Assembly: GCF_016862955.1 (NCBI RefSeq)
Contig: NZ_BONY01000056.1
Span: 1 to 58,798, forward strand
Source: Rhizocola hellebori
GTDB lineage: Bacteria > Actinomycetota > Actinomycetes > Mycobacteriales > Micromonosporaceae
Direction: 5' to 3'
Length of the DNA: 58,798 nt
Part shown: positions 9,050-17,285 of the stretch, in pieces
Numbering within the stretch: the stretch's first letter is position 1
How the letters are laid out: the number at the start of each line of letters is the position of its first letter
Notes under the pieces: model-generated
What the model was told of the DNA's origin: nothing
What the model saw: only the letters and a program-made list of their open reading frames with translations
Databases searched by the model: none
Made by a program: the position numbers and the translations under genes

Positions 9050-9961
9050 ATGAGAATGATTCTGACGGAGTCGACGCGGCTGGGATACGCCCTCGACAGC
9101 CTCACCGGGCTGTCGGTCGGGGATGCGCTTGGAGCGCAATACTTCATGGTCGGCCGCAAGGTCGGCGATCTGCAGGCGGGCGTGGTCCCGCCACCGGTCT
9201 GGGAATGGACCGACGACACCGAGATGGCCTGTTCCGTGGTGTGGATGCTCGCCACGGCCGGTCACATCGACCAGGAGCGGCTGGCCGCGGCCTTCGCCCA
9301 GCGGTGCGAGCCGAATCGGGGCTATGGCGCGGGCGCATTCGTGATCCTGCATGCCATCCGCCAGGGCATGCCCTGGCTGGAAGCGGCCGGGCGCGTCTTC
9401 GACGGCCAGGGGTCGATGGGCAATGGCGCGGCGATGCGCATCGCCCCGCTGGGGGCCTGGTTTGCCGACGATGTGCCGCGTGCCGTTGCCCAGGCACGGC
9501 TCAGCGCTCAGGTGACCCACACCCATCCGGAGGGAGTGGCGGGGGCGATCGCGGTGGCGGTGGCGGCAAGCCGGGCCGCGGCCGGTCGGCTCGCGGGCGC
9601 GAAACCCAAGCCGGGTCCGTTCCTCGATGCCGTGATCGCCGCCGCGCCGGAGAGCCAGACCCGCCGCGGCATCGTGCGGGCGCGCAAGATGCTGCACCTG
9701 CCTGTGGCGGAAGTGGCCTACGAGCTGGGAAGCGGCCATCTGGTACTGGCGCAGGACACGGTGCCCTTCGCGTTGTGGGTGGCCGCACGGCGTCTGGCGG
9801 ACTACCCGCAGGCCATCGCCGACTGTGTCACCGCGGGCGGCGACATCGACACCACCTCCGCCATCGTGGGCGGAATCGTTGCGGCGTATACAGGTCAGCC
9901 CGGCATCCCGCAGACCTGGATCGAGGCGCGGGAGCCGCTGCCCGGGTGGCTCGAGCTCTAG
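9050..9961 (+). CDS. ADP-ribosylglycohydrolase family protein
   Basis: 303-aa protein of the DraG/ARH fold. The dinuclear metal site is visible: WTDDTEMA in the N-terminal part and GGDIDTTSAIVGGI near the C-terminus, with GSMGNGAAMRIAPLG between them. Such enzymes remove ADP-ribose from proteins or hydrolyse related ADP-ribose compounds. The start is the first of two close ATGs (9050 and 9056) after a weak AGGA. It is divergent from the sugar dehydrogenase gene. No partner ADP-ribosyltransferase is in the window, so its target is unknown. Confidence 0.87.
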   Translation: MRMILTESTRLGYALDSLTGLSVGDALGAQYFMVGRKVGDLQAGVVPPPVWEWTDDTEMACSVVWMLATAGHIDQERLAAAFAQRCEPNRGYGAGAFVILHAIRQGMPWLEAAGRVFDGQGSMGNGAAMRIAPLGAWFADDVPRAVAQARLSAQVTHTHPEGVAGAIAVAVAASRAAAGRLAGAKPKPGPFLDAVIAAAPESQTRRGIVRARKMLHLPVAEVAYELGSGHLVLAQDTVPFALWVAARRLADYPQAIADCVTAGGDIDTTSAIVGGIVAAYTGQPGIPQTWIEAREPLPGWLEL

Positions 9962-10016
9962 GGCGAAGTGAGGCGGGCCACGTGAAATGGGCGCGCGAGC
10001 AACCGGGGCGCTGGGC

Positions 10017-10022
10017 TAGCCT
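10017..10022 (+). promoter_or_regulatory. TAGCCT -10 box, likely leaderless promoter of the MFS gene
   Basis: TAGCCT ends 7 nt before the ATG at 10029 and there is no Shine-Dalgarno. This matches the leaderless arrangement seen at several genes in the window. Confidence 0.45.
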
Positions 10023-10028
10023 GCGCCC

Positions 10029-11261
10029 ATGCCCTCACGCTTGGTCAGGTTGCTGCCCTCCCATCCGGCGACCAGGGCTCTGATCTACAGCACGCTGGCC
10101 GGGTCGAGCGGACGGGCCCTGTTCATCACGATGAGCGTCGTCTTCTTCACCCGGTCGGTGGGGCTGTCGGCGAGCGAGGTCGGCGTCGGCTTGACCATCG
10201 CGGCGGTGTGCGGCCTGTTCGCGGGTGTTCCGGCCGGGCACCTCGCCGACCGGATGGGCCCCCGCAACACGCTGGTGGTGTTCGCGACGCTGCGCGCCGT
10301 TGGCCCGCTGGGCTACCTCCTCGTCCACGAATTCGCCGGATTCGTCGCCGTGGCAAGCACTTTGGCGCTGCTCGACGCCGCGAGCGGGGCGGCCCACGGC
10401 GCGCTGGTGGCGGGGGCCATTCCGGCCCAGGAGCGGGTGCGCACCAGGGCGATCCTGCGCTCGGTGACCAACGTGGGCTGGGCGATCGGGGCGATCGGCG
10501 CGGGTCTTGCGCTGCATGCGGACACGCGGGCGGGGTACACGACGCTGCTGTTGGTATGTGTGGCGTTCTTTCTGCTGTCGGCTCTGCTCGACCTGCGGGT
10601 GCCGGCGGTGGCGGCCGCGGCCAAGCGCAACGACGGGCCCACCTTCGTCGTGCTGCGCGACCGGCCCTATCTGGCTTTGACCGTGCTCAACGCGGTGCTG
10701 TGTGTCCACTATGGAATGCTCAATGTGGCTGTCCCGCTCTGGGTGGTGCAGCGCACCAGCGCGCCGGCCTGGGTGGTGGGCGGGCTTGGTCTGCTCAACG
10801 CGGTGTCGGTGATTTTCCTACAGGTGCGGGCGAGCCGGGGCGCGGGGGAGGCGACCGGTGCCGCTGCGGCGCAACGGGTCGCGGGTTTCCTGCTGGCCGG
10901 GGCGTGCGTGCTCTACGCGCTGGCGGCCGGCAAGCCGATGTGGGTGGCGGTCGGCATTCTGTTCATCGCGTCGGCGGTGCACGTCCTCGGCGAGCTGCGC
11001 CAGGCGGCCGGGTCCTGGGGGATCTCCTTCGACCTGGCCCCATCGCACGCCCAGGGCCAGTACCAAGGCTTGTACAGCACCGGTTTCGCCCTCGCCAACG
11101 TGATCGCTCCGGCCGTGCTCGCCACGGTCGTCATCGGCTGGGGCTGGCCGGGCTGGGCACTTTTCGGGTTCCTCTTCGCCGCTAGCGGGATGGCGGTGCC
11201 GGTGGCGACCCGGTGGGCGCAACGCACCCGCGAGCCCGAGCTGGCTACCGCCCTCGGGTGA
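10029..11261 (+). CDS. MFS transporter
   Basis: 410-aa integral membrane protein with about twelve hydrophobic segments. The loop between segments 2 and 3 carries the MFS signature as GHLADRMGPRN, near residue 72. MFS proteins of this type usually export drugs or metabolites by proton antiport; the substrate is unknown. The gene follows the ADP-ribosylglycohydrolase by 67 bp but has its own likely leaderless promoter. It converges on the STAS gene with 9 bp between stops. Confidence 0.85.
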   Translation: MPSRLVRLLPSHPATRALIYSTLAGSSGRALFITMSVVFFTRSVGLSASEVGVGLTIAAVCGLFAGVPAGHLADRMGPRNTLVVFATLRAVGPLGYLLVHEFAGFVAVASTLALLDAASGAAHGALVAGAIPAQERVRTRAILRSVTNVGWAIGAIGAGLALHADTRAGYTTLLLVCVAFFLLSALLDLRVPAVAAAAKRNDGPTFVVLRDRPYLALTVLNAVLCVHYGMLNVAVPLWVVQRTSAPAWVVGGLGLLNAVSVIFLQVRASRGAGEATGAAAAQRVAGFLLAGACVLYALAAGKPMWVAVGILFIASAVHVLGELRQAAGSWGISFDLAPSHAQGQYQGLYSTGFALANVIAPAVLATVVIGWGWPGWALFGFLFAASGMAVPVATRWAQRTREPELATALG

Positions 11262-11270
11262 CGAGCCCGG

Positions 11271-11627
11271 TCAGCCGGCTGCGGAACGATCGCGCTGAGA
11301 CTGGGCGCCGTCGCTGAGGATGGTGAACACCCCGGTGATCTCCAGCACCTGGCGCACGATGCCCTGTGGGTTGACCACCCTGTACCCGCATCCCGCCTCG
11401 CTGGCCGAGTGGAAACCCTTTACCAGCACGCCGATGCCCCCGGAATCGACGAAGGTCACCGCACCGAGGTCGACCACGAGGTCGGTCGCCGAGCCATTGA
11501 CCACCTGGAGGATCTCGGCGAGCAGGGTGTCGTGCGCGGCGAGGTCTATTTCGCCGGCGATGACAAGACGTGTTTGACCGCCGTCGGCAATGGGCTGGCG
11601 CGCCATCGAGTATCGGGGTGTAGCCAT
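11271..11627 (-). CDS. STAS-domain anti-sigma factor antagonist
   Basis: 118-aa single STAS domain. The conserved phosphorylatable serine sits in VTFVDSGGIGVL (Ser62). Proteins like this bind a kinase-type anti-sigma factor and free a sigma factor when unphosphorylated. No cognate anti-sigma kinase or sigma factor lies beside it, so the partner must be elsewhere. The ATG has AAGGG a few bases upstream. It lies downstream of the heme peroxidase gene but a strong hairpin separates them. Confidence 0.88.
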   Translation of the reverse strand: MATPRYSMARQPIADGGQTRLVIAGEIDLAAHDTLLAEILQVVNGSATDLVVDLGAVTFVDSGGIGVLVKGFHSASEAGCGYRVVNPQGIVRQVLEITGVFTILSDGAQSQRDRSAAG

Positions 11628-11727
11628 GGTGGCCCTTCTATTTACCGACCATGAGCGCGCTTAAAACCCTGGCCGGGCAGGCACCAGACTACCAAAAGTC
11701 ACGAGCTTCGCTACCAGAGGTGAACGC

Positions 11728-11766
11728 AGCTGTTCCGGAATATCCGGGCAAGATTCCGGAACAGCT
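11728..11766 (-). terminator. 14-bp perfect stem downstream of the heme peroxidase gene
   Basis: Arms 11728-11741 and 11753-11766 are perfectly complementary with an 11-nt loop, starting 13 nt past the peroxidase stop. There is no T-tract, which is common in actinomycete terminators. Each arm contains the palindrome TTCCGGAA, 21 bp apart, so it could equally be an operator for the STAS gene. Confidence 0.5.
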
Positions 11767-11778
11767 GGCGTTAACGGA

Positions 11779-13392
11779 TCACTGCCCGCGGCTCACCGGG
11801 TCCACCTGCGCATAGGTAAGCAGGTCGACCATGGTGAAGTTTCCGGCGACACGGCTGGGCAGGGTGGGCCGGAAGCCGGGGTTGTCGCGCAGATAGGAGC
11901 CGGGTGCGAGTTGCAGCAGGCCGATGAAGACCTCGCCGACGATCAGCGAGCCGACCGGGCCTAGCCGCAGGCCCTGTTCCATCAGCTCGGCCTCTTTGAG
12001 CACGTAGTACCAAAGTGGAGTGTTGCTGTCCAAGCCCACGTTGTAGCCGCGGAACTCGGTGAAGTTGGCAGCCCCCAGGAAGGGCAGTCCGGCGGCCTGG
12101 GCTATGGCCTGACCGGATGGGATCTGCCAGGTGATGTGACGCAACAGGTTTCGCTGCGGGAGCGAGATCGGCTGATCCCCACTGGCGATGGCGCTTAGCG
12201 GCAGCCGGAACAGCGGGGTGGAAATCTTGGAGTCGATGCGCTTGTTGGGCTTGACCGCCGGTGTGGTGGCGCCGGGGTCGGTGAATTGAGGCCCGAAGTC
12301 GAAGAACGTCTGCCAGCCGATGAAGCGCCGGGGCGCGCGTCGCCCCCCACGCATGTCGACCGGGTCGGCCTGTCCTTCGCCTGCGGGATCGAAAATCATC
12401 GCGAAGAACGCGCCGCCATTGTTGTTTCCGGCCAGGTTGACTCGGTAGGACGGCCGGACCATGCTGTGGCCGAAGCGGTAGGCCGCGCCCTGGAACTCCA
12501 CTGGGATGTAGTGCTGTCCAGAGGGCGGGGTGTAGAAGCGGCGCTGGGCAAGGAACTGGTTCACGCGGTCCTGTCCAATGATCTGGGGCAGGAACTCGTG
12601 CACGATGATCCACTGATAGTGGTGGGTCACTATCGTTCGCGCCTGCTGGAAGATGGCGTCGGGGCTGCCGCCCGGGTTCTGCGAGCGAACCTGGTCGACT
12701 ACTCGGTTGTGGAACTTGATGAACGCGGCCTGCAAACCGCTGATGACGACGTTTTCATCGTTGCGGGGGTCACCGATGATCGCCGTTCCGTTGGCCATCC
12801 GAGGTACGTCCTCGAATTTGCCGCCGCTTTCTATGCGCAGCTTGGCGCGGTCGGTGGTGCTGTAGAGCTGCGGGCTTGCCGTGGGACCGAAACCGTAGAG
12901 GGTGTCGAGATCCAGGGCGGGGGTGCGGGTGTTGACCGACGTCAGCGGCTCGGTCGGTACGGTCAACCGAGATGCGGCATCGAAGGTCATGTCGTGGTCA
13001 AGGAACTGACCGAGGAAGGTCGTGCCCGCGGTGTGGGTGGGGTTGTTGGGATTGTTGACGTTGGCCGCCGGATCGGTGATCAGCTCGATCGGGCCACGGC
13101 CCAGCGGGTCTTTGGCGTCGAGAAAACCGCCGAATTGACTGATGTCGGTGAGGGCGTCGACCACGCGCTGGAAGTTGGGCTGGGTGGTGGTCATGAACGA
13201 TGGCAGGTTGGGGAACATGCGACCGAAGCGGTCGGGCTGGGTCGCCGCGATCGCGGCCTCCCCGCGGACCATTTCAGCGAGCGCTTGGTTGGGCGTCAGC
13301 GCCGCCGCTCCCACCGCTCCTGCTCCCAGACCTACGCCGGCCAGGAACTTGCGCCGGCTATGGGACGAGGTTTCGTCGTTGTCTTGTGACAT
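11779..13392 (-). CDS. Tat-exported animal-type heme peroxidase
   Basis: 537-aa protein of the animal heme peroxidase superfamily. The N-terminus has a twin-arginine signal (SRRKFLAGVG at ~11) and an Ala-rich h-region, so it is exported folded with haem in place. The distal haem site is GQFLDHDMTFD (His133) and the proximal histidine lies in RFGHSMVRPSY (His309). The start was placed at the ATG with GGAGG 8 nt upstream, which puts the twin arginines near the N-terminus; an ATG 23 codons earlier gives an unlikely long leader. Bacterial members are sparse, and oxidation of halides or organics outside the cell is inferred only from the family. Confidence 0.88.
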   Translation of the reverse strand: MSQDNDETSSHSRRKFLAGVGLGAGAVGAAALTPNQALAEMVRGEAAIAATQPDRFGRMFPNLPSFMTTTQPNFQRVVDALTDISQFGGFLDAKDPLGRGPIELITDPAANVNNPNNPTHTAGTTFLGQFLDHDMTFDAASRLTVPTEPLTSVNTRTPALDLDTLYGFGPTASPQLYSTTDRAKLRIESGGKFEDVPRMANGTAIIGDPRNDENVVISGLQAAFIKFHNRVVDQVRSQNPGGSPDAIFQQARTIVTHHYQWIIVHEFLPQIIGQDRVNQFLAQRRFYTPPSGQHYIPVEFQGAAYRFGHSMVRPSYRVNLAGNNNGGAFFAMIFDPAGEGQADPVDMRGGRRAPRRFIGWQTFFDFGPQFTDPGATTPAVKPNKRIDSKISTPLFRLPLSAIASGDQPISLPQRNLLRHITWQIPSGQAIAQAAGLPFLGAANFTEFRGYNVGLDSNTPLWYYVLKEAELMEQGLRLGPVGSLIVGEVFIGLLQLAPGSYLRDNPGFRPTLPSRVAGNFTMVDLLTYAQVDPVSRGQ

Positions 13393-13459
13393 TGTTTCTG
13401 CCTCCAGTTGTTGGTGCACCTCCGCTGGATCGCCCGGATTCACTATTTGGATCGCTTCC

Positions 13460-13477
13460 AATTAGTGACGGCTAATT
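13460..13477. promoter_or_regulatory. AATTAG-N6-CTAATT inverted repeat in the peroxidase/ABC divergent region
   Basis: A 6-bp perfect dyad in an AT-rich patch, 68 bp upstream of the peroxidase start. It is a plausible operator or promoter region for the peroxidase gene. Confidence 0.35.
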
Positions 13478-13580
13478 ATTGGATATCGACACCCGTGCGC
13501 ACAGGACGAAATCACCCTAGGTGGGCGGAAGACCATTAAGGGGGTGGTTTGCCGGGGCGGGCGGGGCCGCGAAGTTGACA

Positions 13581-13586
13581 TACTCT
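13581..13586 (+). promoter_or_regulatory. TACTCT -10 box, likely leaderless promoter of the ABC genes
   Basis: TACTCT ends 7 nt before the ATG at 13593 and no Shine-Dalgarno precedes that ATG. The adjacent TTGACA is too close to be its -35. Confidence 0.42.
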
Positions 13587-13592
13587 CGCGTC

Positions 13593-14321
13593 ATGCATCT
13601 GCGCGACCTGTGGGTCCACTATGGTCGCGGCGCCCCCTGGGTGCTGCGGGAAGTGCACGCCGAGCTGCAGCCGGGGGAGGTGGGCATAGTCGCCGGCCGC
13701 AACGGCGCGGGCAAGTCCACCCTGCTCAGCGTGATCGCTGGCATCCGCCCGGCGACTCGGGGCACCGTCGACGACCGGCCGACAGTGGTGGGCTGGGTGC
13801 CCGAGCGGTTCGCCGCCGCGCAGCCCTTCACGGCTCGGAGGTATCTGCTGCAGATGGCCGCAATCCGTGGCCTGACCGCCGTGGCCGCCCGTGCCGCGGT
13901 GGATCGGTGGGCGCAACGTCTTTATCTGACACCGTTTCTGGGTACCAAGATGAGCCAGCTGTCCAAAGGAAGCGCGCAAAAGGTCGGGCTGGCGCAGGCG
14001 TTGCTGGTGCCGCCGGGGCTGCTGGTCCTCGATGAGCCGTGGGAAGGACTCGACGCGCAGACGCGCGAAGAGATCCCGGCCCTCATCGCCGAGGTGACCG
14101 CGGCCGGCGGGATGGTTCTGGTCAGCGATCACCGAGGCGAGACGGTGAAGATGCCGCACACGACCCAGTGGCTGGTGCACGACGGCCGGCTGACCGTGAC
14201 CGCGGCGGGCGAGGCGGAAAGGCGCTGTGTCATCGAGATTTCGGTCGCGCAGTCGCAGGCCGAGTCGACCGCGGCCCGGCTGCGCGCCGACGGCCACGAC
14301 GTGCTGGCGGTGCGGCTGTGA
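13593..14321 (+). CDS. ABC transporter ATP-binding protein
   Basis: 242-aa nucleotide-binding domain. The Walker A is GRNGAGKS (near residue 40), the signature-like stretch reads QLSKGSAQKVGLAQAL (degenerate LSGGQ), Walker B is LLVLDEPWEGLD, and the switch His appears in LVSDHRGE. It would drive the adjacent membrane protein. The ATG start follows a TANNNT box by 7 nt. The stop overlaps the permease GTG by 4 nt. Two-gene exporters of this kind often move lipids or antibiotics; the substrate is unknown. Confidence 0.87.
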   Translation: MHLRDLWVHYGRGAPWVLREVHAELQPGEVGIVAGRNGAGKSTLLSVIAGIRPATRGTVDDRPTVVGWVPERFAAAQPFTARRYLLQMAAIRGLTAVAARAAVDRWAQRLYLTPFLGTKMSQLSKGSAQKVGLAQALLVPPGLLVLDEPWEGLDAQTREEIPALIAEVTAAGGMVLVSDHRGETVKMPHTTQWLVHDGRLTVTAAGEAERRCVIEISVAQSQAESTAARLRADGHDVLAVRL

Positions 14322-15019
14322 GCGGCTACGGCATGACCGGCCTGATGGCCATGCGGCTCAGCGCCTACGTGCGCGCCCAGGTGGCGTTGGCCCCGCTGTT
14401 GGTGGCCCTGGCGATTCTGGGCATCTTCTACGGCGGCGGGCAGGCCGAGCCCGCCGAGGCCTACGGCATGTCCGCGGTGGTGCTCTTCCCGATCTTCGCC
14501 TGGCAGGTCAAGATCCTGCTCGACGTGGAGCCCGATGTGCAGCGGCACATCGCCATCACCGCGGTTGGCTCACGGGCTCGTGAGATGGGCAACGGCCTGC
14601 TGACCGGTGCGGTCACCACATTGGTCACGGTGGGCCTGGGGATGGTGCTGCCGTGGCTTCTCGGCGGCGTGTCGGAGCTGAACGCCAAGGTGCCGCTGGG
14701 TCCGTCGCTGGTGCTGGGGCTGTGGGCGCACCTGGTGGCCATCCCGCCCGCGGTGGCGCTCGGGGCTTTGGCCAGCAGGCCGATCAGCCGCTCGGCCGGA
14801 GTCAGCGCGCTCGTCCTCACCGGTGGCGCGGTGCTGGCGATCGTGCTCGGCCTCAAGGGCTCACCCGTTCCCTGGCTGGTGCCACCGCTCATGGCCACCG
14901 CGCGGGCAACAGTGAACCAGGTCGATGTGTCGACCGCGGCCCTGCTCACCCTCTGGTCCCTAGCCTGGAGCGCCATCGCCATCTACGGCTACGTCCGGCT
15001 GCGCCGCTTCCGCCCTTAG
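14318..15019 (+). CDS. ABC transporter permease
   Basis: 233-aa hydrophobic protein with about six predicted membrane segments and few charged residues, matching the small ABC-2-like permeases paired with a separate ATPase. The GTG start overlaps the ATPase TGA (GTGA), giving translational coupling. Its 3' end overlaps the convergent membrane-protein gene by 60 bp, one of several tail-to-tail overlaps in this window. The role is assigned by position and topology, not by a specific motif. Confidence 0.7.
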   Translation: MSGYGMTGLMAMRLSAYVRAQVALAPLLVALAILGIFYGGGQAEPAEAYGMSAVVLFPIFAWQVKILLDVEPDVQRHIAITAVGSRAREMGNGLLTGAVTTLVTVGLGMVLPWLLGGVSELNAKVPLGPSLVLGLWAHLVAIPPAVALGALASRPISRSAGVSALVLTGGAVLAIVLGLKGSPVPWLVPPLMATARATVNQVDVSTAALLTLWSLAWSAIAIYGYVRLRRFRP

Positions 15020-15697
15020 CGTGTGATAGACGATCACCACCACTGCCGCCGTGTAGCTGATGACGACGGACTCGATGAGAGCCTCCACCACGATCATCAG
15101 CCACAGCGGCGGATGGTAGGAATGCAGCCACGCCTCGACAGCGCCGCCGATGGCCGTCGGCAGGAAGGTGACGCTGGTGACCGCGGCGACCCGCCAGAAG
15201 CGGCCGCGCACCAGCCGCACGCTGGTCGCCAGCGCCGCGCGCACGCCATGCCGCTCGAAGCTGGCCGCCGGGCTGGCGCAGGCCAGCCAGGCGAAAATGG
15301 CGAGCCCTGGCAGCAAAAGGGCGGCCAGGCCGAGGGTCACGGTCACGCCGACGATGAAGGCAAGCACGCTCAGCGTGCCCAGGGGCAACAGCGGCAGCAG
15401 CACGCGCAGCGGCCGCCTGGGCCGGTCCATCAGCTCGTCGCGCAGGGCGTGCTCGGCGAGCCCGGCGCACAGCGCCTCCCCGAATGCGGCCAGCACCAAG
15501 CCGGTGAGCAGGAGCAGGGCCGCCGCGGGTGCCCGTCCCTCGTTGTCCCAGCGGCGCTGCAGAAATTGGTCAAGCACGAGCAGCGGCGTCACCACCGCGA
15601 CCGCCATCGAGAGGAACAGCCTCTCGTGGCTTCGCCACAGTCGCCAGGCATCACGCAGTGCTTGTCCGAAGCGCAGATGACGGGCAACTAGCGCCAT
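14960..15697 (-). CDS. hypothetical integral membrane protein
   Basis: 245-aa protein with about five to six membrane segments, for example VLAAFGEALCAGLAEHAL and LGLAALLLPGLAIFAWLA. The pattern (long segments with a central LLPGL...A...ASF loop) resembles uncharacterised actinobacterial membrane proteins near the glycerophosphodiester-phosphodiesterase membrane-domain group, but I cannot assign a family with certainty. Its C-terminal ~20 residues are encoded in the 60-bp overlap with the ABC permease gene; a shorter product would be compatible if the overlap is an artefact. No function is proposed. Confidence 0.6.
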   Translation of the reverse strand: MALVARHLRFGQALRDAWRLWRSHERLFLSMAVAVVTPLLVLDQFLQRRWDNEGRAPAAALLLLTGLVLAAFGEALCAGLAEHALRDELMDRPRRPLRVLLPLLPLGTLSVLAFIVGVTVTLGLAALLLPGLAIFAWLACASPAASFERHGVRAALATSVRLVRGRFWRVAAVTSVTFLPTAIGGAVEAWLHSYHPPLWLMIVVEALIESVVISYTAAVVVIVYHTLRAEAAQPDVAVDGDGAPG

Positions 15698-15735
15698 ACC
15701 AGGCAGCGTATACGGCCGGGCTTATGCTCGTGCCG

Positions 15736-16315
15736 ATGAAAGGCTTTGCCCGTCGTGAATTTCAGCTCATGCTGCTGCGCCGCATGGCCGACTTCCAGCC
15801 GGAGCTGGTGAGCGCCGCCTGCGACGAGCTCGGCGTCACCCATGCCCAATACATGGCCGCGCACAATCGATGGCAGTCCATGCTCAGGTCGGCTCGGGCG
15901 CCGCGCGGGCTGGAGCTCTACGTGGCCACCCTCGGGCCGCCCGAGGAAGAGCAGGAGATGCGCTTCGGCGATGCGACGGTGACCCAGTGCGCCTGGCGGT
16001 TGCCCGGGTTATGGCCCGACCTGCGCTGGCAGGCCACGGTCGGAGTGCAGCGGGTGGTGCTGCACGGCTGGGCTGGTGCGCGCCACCTCCGCACAGGTGC
16101 CGCAGCTGCCCGAGCCCGAAAGGCTGGCACCGTGGTCGTGTGTCGTGGGCGACGTGATGACCCGCTATCCGTCGGCCTCCCAGCGCGACCCGGACATCCC
16201 CTCGCAATGGCTGGTGACGCTCGCCGGACACGAGCTGTGGTTCGTGCACGGCCTGTTGCAGACCGTGCGTCCCGCCCGGGTGGGGGTCGATGTGAAAATG
16301 GATGATGCCCGATGA
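15736..16315 (+). pseudogene. frameshifted gene for a ~190-aa protein of unknown function
   Basis: Reading starts at an ATG 8 nt after a TATGCT -10 box (MKGFARREF...) and gives a sensible protein to about 16065 (ending ...VGVQRVVLHGW). There the frame runs into low-quality Arg/Ala-rich sequence, while the +1 frame takes up a natural-looking sequence (VRATSAQVPQLPEPERLAPW) running to a TGA at 16313-16315. A single inserted or lost base near 16066-16076 would restore one ~192-aa protein. Either a real mutation or a sequencing error explains it. The intact protein has no domain I recognise. The stop overlaps the start of the methyltransferase gene, suggesting the two were coupled. Confidence 0.6.
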
Positions 16316-17180
16316 ACGGAGATCACGGCGCAGTCACACCGCGGAGGGAGCGGCGGCTGTTCGTGCGACTGCTCACCGCGACGCAGACCCGAGACTGCGC
16401 AACCCCGACTATCTCGCCGAGCGGTTCCTCGGCCCTCTGCTCTGGCTGCGCGCCTGCTGGAAACCGGTCCGGCCGCTGACGGTCTGGACCATCCAGCGGT
16501 TGCTGCCGGGCTTCTACCGCTTCGTGGTCGCGCGCACCAAGCATTTCGACTCGATCTTGCTCGGCGAAGTCCAAAGTGGAGTGACACAGGTGGTCATCCT
16601 CGGAGCGGGAGCGGACAGCCGCGCCTATCGTTTCGCCGCGCAGCTGACCGGCAGCACCGTCTTCGAGCTGGATCATCCGCTCACCTCGGCCTGGAAGCAG
16701 CGGCGCGTGCGCAAGCTCTTCGGCGAGCTGCCCGCCCACGTGCGTTACGCCGGCGTCGATTTCGACCACGAGTCGCTGGCCGATGCGCTCGACCGGGCCG
16801 GTGTGGACCGGGCCAAGCCCGCGCTGTTCCTGTGGGAAGGAGTGACCCACTATCTGACCGCGGCCGCGGTCGACGCGACCCTGGCCGAGGTGGCCACGTT
16901 TCCGGCGCGCTCCAGCATCGTCTTCGACTACTTCTACGGCGAAGCGTTCGCAGAACCGCCGGTTTATCCCGACGTATTGAAGTACAAGGCTTACACGGCC
17001 AAACACGGTGAGCTGATTGTGTTCGGCATCGATCAGGATTATGTGCCCGCCTTTGTGGCACAACGCGGCCTGCGGCTCAGCTCCAATCTGGCCGGGCCGG
17101 AGCTGTCGGCCCGCTACACCGACGGCGATCCGCGCATGCTGGCCTTCTCACCCATCGCGCACGCAAGAGTGCCTGGGTAA
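16302..17180 (+). CDS. class I SAM-dependent methyltransferase (LCMT/TIGR00027-like)
   Basis: 292-aa protein of the leucine-carboxyl-methyltransferase-like group common in actinomycetes. The SAM-binding motif I reads VVILGAGADSRAYRF (near residue 95) and the acidic motif II FELDHP follows; a later LFLWEGVTHYLT is diagnostic. Members methylate mostly unknown small molecules or carboxylates. Two in-frame ATGs (16302, 16305) overlap the end of the preceding broken gene. It is the first gene of the lipid/PKS neighbourhood and could tailor its product, but it may be independent. Confidence 0.82.
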   Translation: MMPDERRSRRSHTAEGAAAVRATAHRDADPRLRNPDYLAERFLGPLLWLRACWKPVRPLTVWTIQRLLPGFYRFVVARTKHFDSILLGEVQSGVTQVVILGAGADSRAYRFAAQLTGSTVFELDHPLTSAWKQRRVRKLFGELPAHVRYAGVDFDHESLADALDRAGVDRAKPALFLWEGVTHYLTAAAVDATLAEVATFPARSSIVFDYFYGEAFAEPPVYPDVLKYKAYTAKHGELIVFGIDQDYVPAFVAQRGLRLSSNLAGPELSARYTDGDPRMLAFSPIAHARVPG

Positions 17181-17250
17181 AGGGTTGAGGCGGGAAGCCG
17201 ATTGACGGGTTACCAGCGCGTAGCACATCGGCTATGGTGATCGATAATTT

Positions 17251-17268
17251 TAATGATGTCGATCATTA
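17251..17268. promoter_or_regulatory. TAATGAT-N4-ATCATTA operator-like palindrome
   Basis: Perfect 7-bp arms (17251-17257 and 17262-17268) about a GTCG centre, in an AT-rich patch 18 bp upstream of the adenylate-forming enzyme start. TGATCGA (17238-17244) and TCGATCA (17259-17265) form an overlapping dyad. The form fits a TetR-type site. No such regulator is in the window. Confidence 0.5.
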
Positions 17269-17285
17269 GAGCCGGAGGAACGCCA

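Noticed and set aside
13575-13580. TTGACA as a -35 box for the ABC genes
   Set aside because: It directly abuts the TACTCT box, leaving no 16-18 nt spacer.
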